From contig MEPC01000020.1 in the NCBI GenBank assembly GCA_001769655.1, positions 138,516 through 202,515 of the forward strand: a stretch of 64,000 nucleotides of DNA. Reading direction: 5' to 3'. The translations under genes and the position numbers were made by a program. Each line of letters begins with the position of its first letter. The stretch's first letter is position 1. This document shows positions 14,811-24,470 of the stretch, piece by piece. Below the pieces are notes generated by a model. That model was not told the origin of the DNA, searched no databases, and saw nothing but the letters and a program-made list of their open reading frames with translations. The stretch is from Bacteroidetes bacterium RIFCSPLOWO2_12_FULL_37_12 (GTDB lineage Bacteria > Bacteroidota > Bacteroidia > 2-12-FULL-37-12).

Positions 14811-17027
14811 ATGAAAAACCCACATAAAAAACCATTTATCCTATTATTATTTTATTTCTGTTATCTCCCCCTCCCCGCCCAACCCCTCAAAAAATCCATT
14901 ACCCTCGAGGACATCTGGCAGAAATCAACTTTCGCCACTAAATCGGTTTATGGCATTGACTGGATGAAAAACGGAATGTTTTATACATCGCAGGTACATA
15001 ACGATTCGTTGGATGTTGACTTTGTAATCCGTTATGAAATCCTAAGCGGAAAAATAAAAGATACCTTGCTTTCAGGATTACTATTGAAACAAAATCCCGG
15101 GGATAAACCGGTTTCTATTGAAAGTTATCAATGGAATGAAGATGAAACCAAAGCCCTTATCAGCACTGAAGGAGAACAAATATATAGGCGTTCTTATAAA
15201 TACCAATATTACATCTATGACTTAATAACAAAAAAAATCACAAACCTTTCCAAAAATGGGAAAGCCCTTTATGCGACATTTTCTCCTAACGGGAAAAAAG
15301 CCGCTTATGTGCGCGATAATAATCTTTTTGTTTTTGACCTCGATGGGGAAACAGAGACACAAATTTCCTCTGGCGGTGAATTCAATAAAATAATCAACGG
15401 CGCTTGTGACTGGGTTTACGAGGAGGAATTTGAGTTTGCACAGGCATATCAATGGTCGCCAACTAATGAGAGGATAGCATTTTATCAGTTTGATGAACGG
15501 CAGGTGAAAGAATTTTCCATGGATATCTGGGGCGATTTGTACCCGGGACAATACCGTTTTAAATATCCTAAAGCAGGAGAAAAAAATTCTATTGTTACCA
15601 TATTTGTTTACGATATTCAAAAAGGGACCACACTTCGCATGGAAACCGGTGATGAAACGGACCAGTATATTCCGAGAATTAAATGGACAAAAAATCCTAC
15701 TATACTTTCTATCCTGAGAATGAACCGTCTTCAAAACAAGTTGGAAATATTGCTGGCAGACGCTGTAACCGGAAAAACGAATGTTGTCTATTCCGAATCA
15801 ACGAATACGTATATTGAAATAAATGACAATCTCACGTTTCTTGACGACCGGAAATCATTTCTATATTCCAGCGACAAAGACGGGTACCGGCATTTGTATT
15901 TGTACGATATGGAGAAAAAAACCGAATTGAAATTAACTTCCGGTAACTGGGAAATTGATGAAATATCCGGTATAGATGAAAAAAATCAAAAAGTATATTT
16001 TATCTCTACTGAAAGTTCTCCCGTAAATCGTGATTTTTACTCGCTCAATTTCACGAAGCCAAAGAAACCGATAAAAACAAAACTTAATGCCACTAATGGC
16101 ACTGTCACTGTTTCCATGAATCCTGATTTTTCATTTTATATTGAAAATTTCAGCAACGCAAATTCTCCCACCGTCATTACATTACGGACTCAGGACGGGA
16201 ATAAGGTCAGAGCACTGGAAGAAAACGCAACATTAAACAAAACGATGACACACTATAGTTTGTCAAAGAAAGAATTTTTTACTTTTCGCAATCAATCCGG
16301 CGTTGAACTGAACGGGTGGATGATAAAACCGGTTGATTTTAATCCTGAAAAAAAATATCCTGTCTTGATGAATGTGTATGGAGGACCCGGAAAACAAACT
16401 GTTTTGAATGAATGGGAGGGAAAAAATTATTTCTGGGAACAATTACTGGCACAGAAAGGATATGTGCTGGTATCGGTTGATAACCGTGGCACAAAAGGAA
16501 GGGGAGCTGAATTTCTGAAATCCACTTATAAACAGCTTGGAAAACTGGAGTTGGAAGACCAGAAAGATGCCGCAAAATATCTTGCCGGACATTCTTATAT
16601 TGATAAAGACCGCATCGGTATTTGGGGGTGGAGTTATGGAGGATACATGTCATCACTTTGCATCACGTTGGGGTCGGATGTTTTTAAGATGGCAATTGCA
16701 GTGGCACCCGTCACCAGCTGGCGGTTTTATGACACTATTTATTCGGAAAGATTTTTACAATTACCAAAAGATAATCCATCGGGTTATGATGATTATTCTC
16801 CGCTAACACATGCTGATAAATTGAATGGTAAATTTTTACTCATTCATGGAACCTCTGACGATAATGTTCATTTTCAAAATTCCATGGAATTTCAAACAGC
16901 ATTGATTAAAGCGGGAAAACATATTAAGTCATTTTTTTATCCTAATAAAAATCATGGCATTTACGGTGGAAATACGCGCTTGCATCTCTATGTCCTATTA
17001 ACGGAATTTATTGAGGGGAATTTGTAA
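14811..17027 (+). CDS. S9B dipeptidyl peptidase IV
   Basis: The 738-residue protein has a signal peptide (MKNPHKKPFILLLFYFCYLPLPAQ), a DPP IV N-terminal beta-propeller (about 90-450) and a C-terminal alpha/beta hydrolase. The propeller carries the DWVYEEEF motif whose glutamates bind the substrate N-terminus. The catalytic triad is visible: Ser608 in GWSYGGY, Asp683 in HGTSDDNVH, His715 in KNHGI. The enzyme removes X-Pro dipeptides from peptides in the periplasm or at the outer membrane. It is a common peptide-utilisation enzyme in Bacteroidota. All key residues are present, so it should be active. It is not in an evident operon. Confidence 0.95.
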   Translation: MKNPHKKPFILLLFYFCYLPLPAQPLKKSITLEDIWQKSTFATKSVYGIDWMKNGMFYTSQVHNDSLDVDFVIRYEILSGKIKDTLLSGLLLKQNPGDKPVSIESYQWNEDETKALISTEGEQIYRRSYKYQYYIYDLITKKITNLSKNGKALYATFSPNGKKAAYVRDNNLFVFDLDGETETQISSGGEFNKIINGACDWVYEEEFEFAQAYQWSPTNERIAFYQFDERQVKEFSMDIWGDLYPGQYRFKYPKAGEKNSIVTIFVYDIQKGTTLRMETGDETDQYIPRIKWTKNPTILSILRMNRLQNKLEILLADAVTGKTNVVYSESTNTYIEINDNLTFLDDRKSFLYSSDKDGYRHLYLYDMEKKTELKLTSGNWEIDEISGIDEKNQKVYFISTESSPVNRDFYSLNFTKPKKPIKTKLNATNGTVTVSMNPDFSFYIENFSNANSPTVITLRTQDGNKVRALEENATLNKTMTHYSLSKKEFFTFRNQSGVELNGWMIKPVDFNPEKKYPVLMNVYGGPGKQTVLNEWEGKNYFWEQLLAQKGYVLVSVDNRGTKGRGAEFLKSTYKQLGKLELEDQKDAAKYLAGHSYIDKDRIGIWGWSYGGYMSSLCITLGSDVFKMAIAVAPVTSWRFYDTIYSERFLQLPKDNPSGYDDYSPLTHADKLNGKFLLIHGTSDDNVHFQNSMEFQTALIKAGKHIKSFFYPNKNHGIYGGNTRLHLYVLLTEFIEGNL

Positions 17028-17148
17028 ATGAAACAAGCATGGTAGAAGTGGATGAATTTTGCAAAACCTCATTTTACTAATTCGCTAACCGGATTGTACT
17101 TATAATCTTCATTTTCAATATTTCAATATCCGAATACCTCAGTCCGAC

Positions 17149-18060
17149 ATGTGTAAAAACGCAACACATTCATTACCTCGTTTACCCCAATTTCTGATTG
17201 TTGGTGCAAGAAAAGCCGGAACAACATCCTTAGATTATTATTTAAGTCAACACCCCGAAATCTTTTTACCAAAGGGACCTATAGAGCCCCATTTTTTCAT
17301 TGCCGATACTATCCGGCACCTTAACGTTTCCGACCATGTTTATACCTATCAGAAATATGTAAATCTTTTTATTTCAGCCAAAGAAACCCAATTGATAGGA
17401 GAGGGGAGCACCGGCTATCTTCATTTTCATGAAAAAGCAATACCCGCAATCAAAAAACATCTCGGAAATGAGGTTTCCATTATTATCATTTTGCGTGAAC
17501 CGGTGTCACGTTGCATTTCTGATTATCAATTTGTAAGACGGCTGGGGATTGAAAAACTTTCATTTGAATCTGCTCTTTTAAAGGAGAAAGAACGCTCTCA
17601 GGTTGCATCACAATATCAGTACACCTGGTATAGCATTTACTCACCTCATGTGAAAGCATACCTCGAAAATTTCGATCGGGTTCATATTTGTTTTCAGGAG
17701 GATTTAGACGCTCATCCCCAAAAAACAGTAAAGGAAATTTTCCGTTTTTTAAAAGTAGATGAAAATTTCGTCACGGATTTTTCGGTTCGAAGAAATGTCG
17801 GAGGGTGGATGCCGGGGAATCAAAGAATTTATAATTTTTTGATGCGGTTTGAATTATTTTACAGATATTTCAAGAATGTTATTATATCCATACCTTTTCT
17901 ACATAAATTATGTAAAAAAATATTTCTTGATGTGATTATAGGGAGAATAAAATTAAAAATTAAACCAGAAACAGAAAAACAGTTGAAAGATTATTTCCGG
18001 AATGATGTGCTGGAACTTCAGAAAATTACGGGCAGAGATTTATCCCATTGGCTGAAATAA
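17149..18060 (+). CDS. PAPS-dependent sulfotransferase domain protein
   Basis: The 303-residue protein starts with the 5'-phosphosulfate-binding loop FLIVGARKAGTTSLDYYLSQHP (residues about 14-35). The 3'-phosphate-binding segment IIILREPVSRCISDY follows (about 112-126). These are the hallmarks of the sulfotransferase superfamily, which moves sulfate from PAPS to a sugar or peptide. No signal peptide is present. It is followed 11 bases later by a glycosyltransferase-like gene and then by a second glycosyltransferase. The most likely job is sulfation of a surface polysaccharide. Acceptor unknown. Confidence 0.88.
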   Translation: MCKNATHSLPRLPQFLIVGARKAGTTSLDYYLSQHPEIFLPKGPIEPHFFIADTIRHLNVSDHVYTYQKYVNLFISAKETQLIGEGSTGYLHFHEKAIPAIKKHLGNEVSIIIILREPVSRCISDYQFVRRLGIEKLSFESALLKEKERSQVASQYQYTWYSIYSPHVKAYLENFDRVHICFQEDLDAHPQKTVKEIFRFLKVDENFVTDFSVRRNVGGWMPGNQRIYNFLMRFELFYRYFKNVIISIPFLHKLCKKIFLDVIIGRIKLKIKPETEKQLKDYFRNDVLELQKITGRDLSHWLK

Positions 18061-18071
18061 ATAACTATTGA

Positions 18072-19544
18072 ATGACTCCTTCCCAACTACAAAAATTAAC
18101 CGATAGATTAATTTCATCCGCCAATCAGGAGATTGATAAAAATAATTTTAAAAGCGCTTACTTTTTTCTTTCATCTACAGCAGGGTTATGCCGCCGTTTT
18201 CCGTTTTGTTTCACCCACGAGGGCTTGGAAGAGTCGTTGCAACGTTCGACAAAAAAATTTTTTGAAAATCAAAAATTTCCACCCGGAGAAAAAAAGGTTA
18301 TTACCTGGGTCATTGCTACTTCCATCCGTTCTACAGGCGGACACTCTCGATATGCATTAAATCTTATACGGAATCTTAGTGACATTGAAATGAATAAGCA
18401 AACTGCTGAAAGCAATCAGCCAACGGCTATTCATTTGATACTCACGAATCAAATCGCACCAATTCCGGAAATGATGAAACATTTTAATCAGGGACAAATC
18501 CATAATCTGAACAACGACACGAAAGACCCGATAGAAAAGATAATGATTCTGCGCGAGCTGATTGAGAAAAATACAACCCATCATATTTATTATCTCATTG
18601 ATCCGGATGACGTGCTGACCATACTTTCATTGCAAAGTCATAATTATTCATCTACGTACATCAATCATTCGGATGAAACTTTCTGGGCTGGAAATAAGTT
18701 GGCAAAACAGTACGCTGAAATGAGATACGAAGGACTTTATATTTCTAAGCATTTCCGGAAAATTGATAAAGCAAGTTCTGTAATTTTTCCTATCCCCATT
18801 GAAGAAAATAAAATATCGTTAGTGCCACCAGCACCCGAAAATCATCCGGTGCTTGAAAAAATCAGGAATATTCCAAAAAGTGCTTTTGTTTGCCTCTCTG
18901 TGAATCCCGTTTACAAACTTACTCCTTACAAACAATACGATTTTTATGAAACACTCGAACGGATTCTAGAAATAGCTCCTCATGTATGGTTAATCGCAGT
19001 GGGACATGGTATTCCTGAAAAATTAAAATTAGTTTCACTGCGTTTTATGGAACGTGTCATTCTTTGGAATTCATATCCTTATGATTTATCGCCTTTGTTT
19101 TCACGCGCAAACCTTTTGTTGGATGGTTTCCCGCTTGGTTCCACCACTGTATTATTGGAATACCTGCGTTTTAAAAAACCATTTTTGACATTGGCAATTC
19201 CACAGGCAGATGTATTGGGCTCGCAAGACCCGCGATTGAGTTGCCCGGAGTTTGAAGTTTCCAACCGGATTTCTTATTTGCAAAAAGTACAAAGCATGGT
19301 GGAATACTACCCGGAACATAAAAAAATGGCAGAGGAATATTACGATCGCTTTTTACGTTTTAAAAACTTAGATTACAAACCCGTTCTTAAATTTGATTCC
19401 GACTTTACGATGAGCGATGAGTTGATTCTCGAAATATTAAGACATACACACGGTTTTTCGGGGATGGATTTTTATAAATTTGTGATTAAGTTGAGGGTTC
19501 CGCTTTGGGTGAAGTGGAGGATAGTGAAGGGAATGAAAAATTAA
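18072..19544 (+). CDS. Glycosyltransferase-like protein (GT-B type)
   Basis: The 490-residue cytoplasmic protein has the GT-B feel: an N-terminal Rossmann-like half with STGGHSRYALNLIRNL (about 96-111), and a C-terminal half with KSAFVCLSVNPVYKLTP, VWLIAVGHGIPEK and RVILWNSYPYDLSPLFSRANLLLDGFPLGSTTVLLEYLRFKKPFLTL. The last part resembles the nucleotide-sugar site of O-GlcNAc-transferase-like/GT4-like enzymes. Donor and acceptor cannot be told. It lies between a sulfotransferase and a GT2 enzyme on the same strand, which supports a glycan-building role. Confidence 0.7.
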   Translation: MTPSQLQKLTDRLISSANQEIDKNNFKSAYFFLSSTAGLCRRFPFCFTHEGLEESLQRSTKKFFENQKFPPGEKKVITWVIATSIRSTGGHSRYALNLIRNLSDIEMNKQTAESNQPTAIHLILTNQIAPIPEMMKHFNQGQIHNLNNDTKDPIEKIMILRELIEKNTTHHIYYLIDPDDVLTILSLQSHNYSSTYINHSDETFWAGNKLAKQYAEMRYEGLYISKHFRKIDKASSVIFPIPIEENKISLVPPAPENHPVLEKIRNIPKSAFVCLSVNPVYKLTPYKQYDFYETLERILEIAPHVWLIAVGHGIPEKLKLVSLRFMERVILWNSYPYDLSPLFSRANLLLDGFPLGSTTVLLEYLRFKKPFLTLAIPQADVLGSQDPRLSCPEFEVSNRISYLQKVQSMVEYYPEHKKMAEEYYDRFLRFKNLDYKPVLKFDSDFTMSDELILEILRHTHGFSGMDFYKFVIKLRVPLWVKWRIVKGMKN

Positions 19545-19599
19545 TCATTATTCATTTTTTGTTTTATGTTATATGTTTTTTTCATATTTCGGGGGTGGT

Positions 19600-19632
19600 T
19601 TGGAATTAATGGTTAAATGGTTAGATGGTTCC
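19600..19632. repeat. (ATGGTTAA)n octamer repeat
   Basis: ATGGTTAA, ATGGTTAG and ATGGTTCC follow each other with a period of 8 just before the GT2 gene. It is the complement type of the array at 29510-29575. Confidence 0.6.
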
Positions 19633-19647
19633 AATAATACGTGAATT

Positions 19648-20490
19648 ATGCTTAGCATTTTAATTGTGTTCTATAATCGTTCTTCTGCTACCATCAGGTT
19701 GGTAGAGTCATTGTTGAAATATCCCATAGAAGGTGCTTTTGAAATTCTTATCTATGATAATGCCAGCCATCCGGAAGAATTTAAAAAACTGGATGTGAAT
19801 TTAAAAAATACCGGTAGCAGTATTATTTCAATTTATCATGGAAATAAGAATACCGGATACGGAACTGCTATGAACCGGTTGGCAATACAGGCAAAAGGAA
19901 AGCATTTCATGCTCTTAAATAACGATACCTTTTTTAAGGAGAATAAATTAAAAGAATTTTATAATGAGTATCTGAAAAGAGGAGCATCTCAAATTCTCAG
20001 TTGCCGGGTAGTAAATCAAATAGGCGCTGTTCAGAACAAAGGTTGTTATTTCCATTTGTTGAGCAGTAAAATTAAGGAACTTGTATCGTTATTTTTTCCA
20101 AACGTATTCAAACCCGATTATTATCCTGCCTGTTGCTGGCTAATTTCTCAACATAATTTTTTCCATATAAATGGATTTGATGAAACGTATTTTATGTATG
20201 GGGAAGATGCTGATTTTGCATTACGGGCAAAAAAAAAGGGTATTAGAAATCTATTATCCGGTGAAGGAGAAATTGTCCATGACTACTCTAAAACAAACCA
20301 AATCTGTTTGTTTAGATACCTTCTATTGCACTTTCAAGGGAAAAAATTATTTATGAGAAAAAATTGCACAGGTATTGTGAGAATATTGTTGTGGACAGTG
20401 TCACTCATGCATAGTTTGTTGAGAATTGCAACGCTTACAGGGGGGAAAAAACACAGGGCGTTGGTGAAATTGTATGTTCGGGGGTGGTAA
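19648..20490 (+). CDS. GT2 family glycosyltransferase
   Basis: The 280-residue protein has a GT-A fold: MLSILIVFYNRSSATIRLVESL at the start, EILIYDNAS (about 35-43), and MNRLAIQAKGKHFMLLNNDTFF with the metal-binding acidic motif near residue 93. FDETYFMYGEDADFALRAKKKG comes later (about 175-196), the acceptor-side motif of rhamnosyltransferase-like GT2 enzymes. The C-terminal end is basic and amphipathic and may touch the inner membrane. It probably adds a sugar to a surface glycan together with the preceding genes. Confidence 0.88.
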   Translation: MLSILIVFYNRSSATIRLVESLLKYPIEGAFEILIYDNASHPEEFKKLDVNLKNTGSSIISIYHGNKNTGYGTAMNRLAIQAKGKHFMLLNNDTFFKENKLKEFYNEYLKRGASQILSCRVVNQIGAVQNKGCYFHLLSSKIKELVSLFFPNVFKPDYYPACCWLISQHNFFHINGFDETYFMYGEDADFALRAKKKGIRNLLSGEGEIVHDYSKTNQICLFRYLLLHFQGKKLFMRKNCTGIVRILLWTVSLMHSLLRIATLTGGKKHRALVKLYVRGW

Positions 20491-20547
20491 AGGAAAAAGG
20501 AAAAAGGAAAAAGAAAATAGGAAATAGGAAATAGAAAATAGAAAATC
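20490..20547. repeat. Period-7 purine microsatellite
   Basis: GGAAAAA, GAAAATA, GGAAATA and GAAAATA units follow with a period of 7 in the gap between convergent genes. No ORF or terminator is visible here. Confidence 0.75.
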
Positions 20548-20564
20548 ACTCCTGCTTTAAAATT

Positions 20565-21857
20565 TTATAAAACATCCCCCGGTCCCACCACCGCTTCCAT
20601 CAACGTTTCAGGTTCAAGATATTTTACCGCCAACTGCTGAATTTCTTCCGGAGTTATGTTTCTTAGAATTTCAATGTATCTTCTGTAAAAGGAATAATCC
20701 AACCCCGATTCATAAATAGTTGAAAACTTATCCATCTGGCTGAATGGCGAGGAGAGGGAAGCGAGAAATCCACCCAGCATGTAGTTTTTTACGCGGTTCA
20801 GTTCATCGTTAGAAACAGGTTCTTTCCTAAGAATGTTTATCTCTTTATAAATTTCTTCCAATACCTTTTCAGTCATTTCTCCTTTGGAATCGGTGGCTAT
20901 CATAAAAATACCAAAATCGCGGGATGGAATCAAAGCCGAACCAATGCCATACGTATAGCCCTTTTCTTCGCGGATATTTGACATCAGCCGGGAACCAAAA
21001 TAACCCCCCAGTATTTCATTTAATACCTTAAAACCAGGATAATCGGTATGGTTCCGTGTAAAAAGAATTTTTCCGATTCGAATGGATGCCTGTACGGTTT
21101 TTGGTCTTATTAAATTATTTTGTTTTTGCGAAGAACTTGAAAATGGAATTGTTCCGGTAAATATACCTGTGGTATTTTTCAGCGGATTATTGCCGAAATG
21201 TTCTGCTATATTATTTAAATCTTCCGATTGAGTTTTTCCTGAAACAAGAACGATACAGTTTCCCGGATTGAGTTTATCACGATAAAAAGAAAATAGTTGA
21301 TCCTGTGAAATAGCATTGTAGTCAGATTCATTCAAATCCTGCGTGTAGGGATGTTCTTTGCCAAGAAGCGTTGCCAAAAAAAGTTTTCTTGCCAGATACT
21401 CATTTTTCTTTTGATTGACCCTCAGCGATTTTATTCTTTTTTTGAGAAGCAGTTTTAATTCATTTTCAGGAAAGTTCGCATTCAGAATTATTTCGTTAAC
21501 CAGCGGGAGAAGTTTTTGTAAATGTTTACGTAATGAAAAGAAAACTACAGACGTAAAATCCATGCCGGTATTGGTTTCAAAAAAAACACCCAGGTGGTCT
21601 AAGTTTTCATGAATTTCTTTTGATGTGAAATTTCCGGTTCCTTCAAAAAGCATGGATGCAGTGACACTTGCCAATCCTTTTATTTTTTCATCCCGGAAAC
21701 CTGCTTTAAATAAAAATTCAATTTTGAGCACATCCTGAGCCCCCGAATTAAGATAATAAAGCTGTAACCCGTTCTGCAGGGGAAAACTATTCACCTCCGG
21801 TACCTTTGCCGAATGAATCGGATAAATTTCGGGTTGTTTTTGCCTGTCTAATGACAT
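20565..21857 (-). CDS. M16 peptidase family, non-catalytic subunit
   Basis: The 430-residue protein has the M16 two-domain fold: FLFKAGFRDEKIKGLASVTASMLFEGTGNFTSKEI at the start and NIREEKGYTYGIGSALIP (about 290-307) in the C-terminal half. The zinc motif HxxEH is missing: the aligned region reads SVTASMLFEG. The arginine-tyrosine pair used in substrate binding (REEKGYTYG) is kept. This is the usual picture for the partner subunit of bacterial M16B heterodimers. The catalytic subunit is encoded directly upstream on the same strand. Confidence 0.9.
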   Translation of the reverse strand: MSLDRQKQPEIYPIHSAKVPEVNSFPLQNGLQLYYLNSGAQDVLKIEFLFKAGFRDEKIKGLASVTASMLFEGTGNFTSKEIHENLDHLGVFFETNTGMDFTSVVFFSLRKHLQKLLPLVNEIILNANFPENELKLLLKKRIKSLRVNQKKNEYLARKLFLATLLGKEHPYTQDLNESDYNAISQDQLFSFYRDKLNPGNCIVLVSGKTQSEDLNNIAEHFGNNPLKNTTGIFTGTIPFSSSSQKQNNLIRPKTVQASIRIGKILFTRNHTDYPGFKVLNEILGGYFGSRLMSNIREEKGYTYGIGSALIPSRDFGIFMIATDSKGEMTEKVLEEIYKEINILRKEPVSNDELNRVKNYMLGGFLASLSSPFSQMDKFSTIYESGLDYSFYRRYIEILRNITPEEIQQLAVKYLEPETLMEAVVGPGDVL

Positions 21858-21924
21858 TTTTTTATTTTTTATTTCTTAAACCTTCAAGGTTTGCTAGCGC
21901 CTCAAATCCATACCAAATCTTGAA

Positions 21925-21970
21925 GGTTTTTCCAATTTCCAATTTCTAATTTCTAATGCCTAATGTCTAA
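21925..21970. repeat. Period-7 microsatellite (AATTTCC/AATTTCT)n
   Basis: Six to seven heptamers of the type AATTTCC, AATTTCT, AATGCCT and AATTCCT lie between the two M16 genes and run into the last codons of the upstream one. Confidence 0.6.
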
Positions 21971-23298
21971 TTCCTCAAATAATACATCACCGACACATTC
22001 TCCTCTTTCAAAATATTCTTTGCGCAATTCATAAATTGTTCCAGTGTCACCGCTTGAATCTGTTCCGCTTCTTTGTTAAACAAATCAGCATTTCCCAGAC
22101 ATTCTGAATAAGCCAGCCCTGCCGCTATGTTAAATAAGCTCATGTCTGAAAAAATCAAGGAGGACTCTGCTTTATTTTTAACTTTTTCAAATTCCTTTAT
22201 GGGAACCGGTTGATTTATTACATTCCGTAAAACATTAAATACAGCTTCTTCACCCTGTTGCACCGAAAAATCTTCATTTAACCTTCCTTCAATTACCAAT
22301 AACCCGCGGTCAGTTGAACCGGTAGTGTAGGCGCTAATCGTATTAAACAGTTGTTTTTTCTTAACCAATTGGTCATATAATTGCGATGCCTCCCCTCTGC
22401 CCAACAAATCACTCAATAAATCCACTGCAAAATAATCGGGATGCAATCGTTCTACTGTATGAAACGTCATATACAATGCATCCAACGGAACATCTGATTT
22501 AATGACTTCTGTTCTTTTGCTCACCTGTATCGGTTCATTGGAAATTTTTCGTACCGGTTTAATACCTGCAGGAATTGGCTCAAACCATTTTTTACATAAG
22601 TCCATTGCTTTTTCAGGAATCACATTTCCTGCAATTACCAAAATGGCATTTGATGGGCAGTAATGCTTTTTAAAAAAACTTTTCACCTCATTCATGCTTG
22701 CATTTTCTATATGCGAAATATCTTTGCCTATCGTAGCCCATTTATAAGGATGAACTTTATAACACAGCGGACGTAATTTCAACCATGCATCTCCGTAAGG
22801 TTGATTCAGATAACGTTGTTTGAATTCCTCAATCACAACTTTTCGTTGAATTTCCAAGCTCTCATTAGAAAATGCCAAACTCAGCATGCGGTCCGACTCA
22901 AGCCAAAAAGCCGTTTCCAGATTCTTTGCCGGAAGCTGACAATAATAGTTTGTGATATCAGGAGTAGTGAATGCATTATTTTCACCTCCGACATTTTGCA
23001 AGGGTTCATCATAAGAAGGAATATTAACTGAACCGCCAAACATCAGATGTTCAAACAAATGAGCGAAACCGGTAAGGGTTTCCTCTTCATCACGGGAACC
23101 TACATCGTAAAGAACATTTACAACCGCCAACTCGGAAGAAGGGTCAGGGTGGATGATGACGCGAAGGCCATTGGAAAGGATGTGTTTTTGGAAATTAATC
23201 AAAACCGGCAAACGTTTATAAGCCAGCAAACTTACATGAAAAATTTGATTTACAGATAAATGGACTATAAATCCAGGCGCTCTTTCACCCCTCTCCAT
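21967..23298 (-). CDS. M16 zinc metallopeptidase, catalytic subunit
   Basis: The protein has the inverted zinc motif HLFEH (in GFAHLFEHLMFGG, about residues 81-93) and the downstream glutamate region (VVIEEFKQRYLNQPYGDAW). Both are needed for zinc binding and peptide cleavage. It forms a pair with the non-catalytic M16 gene downstream. The start is uncertain. The first ATG (23298) lies inside a dispersed palindromic repeat and gives a non-conserved N-terminus. TTG codons at 23211 or 23202, just before INFQKHILSNGLRV, fit the family better. It probably degrades peptides in the periplasm or cytoplasm; no signal peptide is seen with either start. Confidence 0.9.
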   Translation of the reverse strand: MERGERAPGFIVHLSVNQIFHVSLLAYKRLPVLINFQKHILSNGLRVIIHPDPSSELAVVNVLYDVGSRDEEETLTGFAHLFEHLMFGGSVNIPSYDEPLQNVGGENNAFTTPDITNYYCQLPAKNLETAFWLESDRMLSLAFSNESLEIQRKVVIEEFKQRYLNQPYGDAWLKLRPLCYKVHPYKWATIGKDISHIENASMNEVKSFFKKHYCPSNAILVIAGNVIPEKAMDLCKKWFEPIPAGIKPVRKISNEPIQVSKRTEVIKSDVPLDALYMTFHTVERLHPDYFAVDLLSDLLGRGEASQLYDQLVKKKQLFNTISAYTTGSTDRGLLVIEGRLNEDFSVQQGEEAVFNVLRNVINQPVPIKEFEKVKNKAESSLIFSDMSLFNIAAGLAYSECLGNADLFNKEAEQIQAVTLEQFMNCAKNILKEENVSVMYYLRN

Positions 23299-23325
23299 TT
23301 TTTGGAGAGGGGCTGGGGTGAGGTT
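23287..23325. repeat. CCCCTCTCC / GGAGAGGGG palindrome, copy 1
   Basis: ACCCCTCTCCA and TGGAGAGGGG pair around TTTT and are followed by CTGGGGTGAGG. The reverse complement of the same string appears at 61312-61351. This is a dispersed intergenic repeat. Confidence 0.8.
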
Positions 23326-23329
23326 TGGT

Positions 23330-24454
23330 TCACTTCAACTTCTCCAGATCCATCCCGCATTTCCCACAGGTACCTTGCTTGTCACTCGTTTCTTCGAGAT
23401 GCATAGGACAATAATATTTACTGCCGCCTTCCGAATCCTTTGCAAACCGGGGAGCAAAGAATCTGAATGATAAACCAAAGGTAGTTTGATGTTGAGAGGC
23501 GGCTTGCGTGTAATAATCAGAAGTATTCAGGTATTGATAAACAGGCAAATCAGTCGCGGCATAAATAGTAAAATTATTCCAGGTAAAACTTAACTGTGGA
23601 GTAATAAAAATTTTTTTGTATCCCGTAGCTTCCGGAAAATAGGTGGAAGGTTTCAGATATATTAATGCTTTAGGGCTGGTAGTCATTCTATCTACCCATT
23701 CGTACCTTGCTTGTAACGTAACTCCTAAAAAATTAAAAAATGACTTTCCGGCAAAAAGCCCGACACTTGCAAAATCACCTAATTTTTCACCATTCGGATT
23801 CCATCCCTTATTTATATAGGTAGCATTGGCAAATAAACGGAAATTTGATTCGGATAATCCCCAGAAAAAAAATGAATAATAGATAATGTCAGTGGCACCT
23901 GAAGAAAGTTGAACAGCTTGTGGTTTAGGTACATAATAAATTTCTTTTGAAAAAGGTTCTACTCTTACTGATGAATCGTTAAAGCTCCCCAAGGGGAGTT
24001 TGTATCCCAGCCCAAGTGTCACTTCTGTCTTGTATTTCTCGGAAGTGCGGTTTATAACATCGTAGCGTGGAAAAATAATTAAATCACCCTTGCCTTTTGA
24101 TTCATACGTGGCATCCGGTTCTTTATTTATACCTGTTTCTTTTTTATTGAAATAATATCCGCTTTCCAACGAAAGGGTTAAATCTTTCGTGACCCCATAA
24201 CCCAACTTGAAATATTCATAATCACTGTTGAAACCATCAAACGTTCGGGCAGTATCCGGTTTGTTTTTTTTATAGAATTTATTTGTGCTGATGAATTGAA
24301 AATTTGTGTTCAGGTCTATTTGATTTTCTAATAATACACCCTGAGACGCACCACCTGCTATAGGACTACCACTACCCCCAGCGCAACATTGGGCATATAT
24401 TTTAGAACAAAAAAATTGAGTGACACAAAGCAGAAATGTGAGGAAAATTTTCAT
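23330..24454 (-). CDS. Outer-membrane channel-like protein with C-terminal heavy-metal-binding domain
   Basis: From the ATG at 24454 the protein opens with a signal peptide (MKIFLTFLLCVTQFFCSKIYAQ) and a CCAGGSGSP segment. About 300 residues of alternating beta strands follow, typical of an outer-membrane barrel (LTLSLESGYYFNKK, TEVTLGLGYKLPLGSF, VTLQARYEWVDR). The last ~30 residues are a heavy-metal-binding domain: YYCPMHLEETSDKQGTCGKCGM, with C-P-M-H and C-x2-C-G-M. The frame is open to 24481, but that would put nine residues before the signal peptide. Fusion of a barrel to this metal motif suggests a role in copper or other metal handling at the outer membrane. The specific metal is not deducible. 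Confidence 0.75.
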   Translation of the reverse strand: MKIFLTFLLCVTQFFCSKIYAQCCAGGSGSPIAGGASQGVLLENQIDLNTNFQFISTNKFYKKNKPDTARTFDGFNSDYEYFKLGYGVTKDLTLSLESGYYFNKKETGINKEPDATYESKGKGDLIIFPRYDVINRTSEKYKTEVTLGLGYKLPLGSFNDSSVRVEPFSKEIYYVPKPQAVQLSSGATDIIYYSFFFWGLSESNFRLFANATYINKGWNPNGEKLGDFASVGLFAGKSFFNFLGVTLQARYEWVDRMTTSPKALIYLKPSTYFPEATGYKKIFITPQLSFTWNNFTIYAATDLPVYQYLNTSDYYTQAASQHQTTFGLSFRFFAPRFAKDSEGGSKYYCPMHLEETSDKQGTCGKCGMDLEKLK

Positions 24455-24470
24455 TTTGATAAAGGAATTT

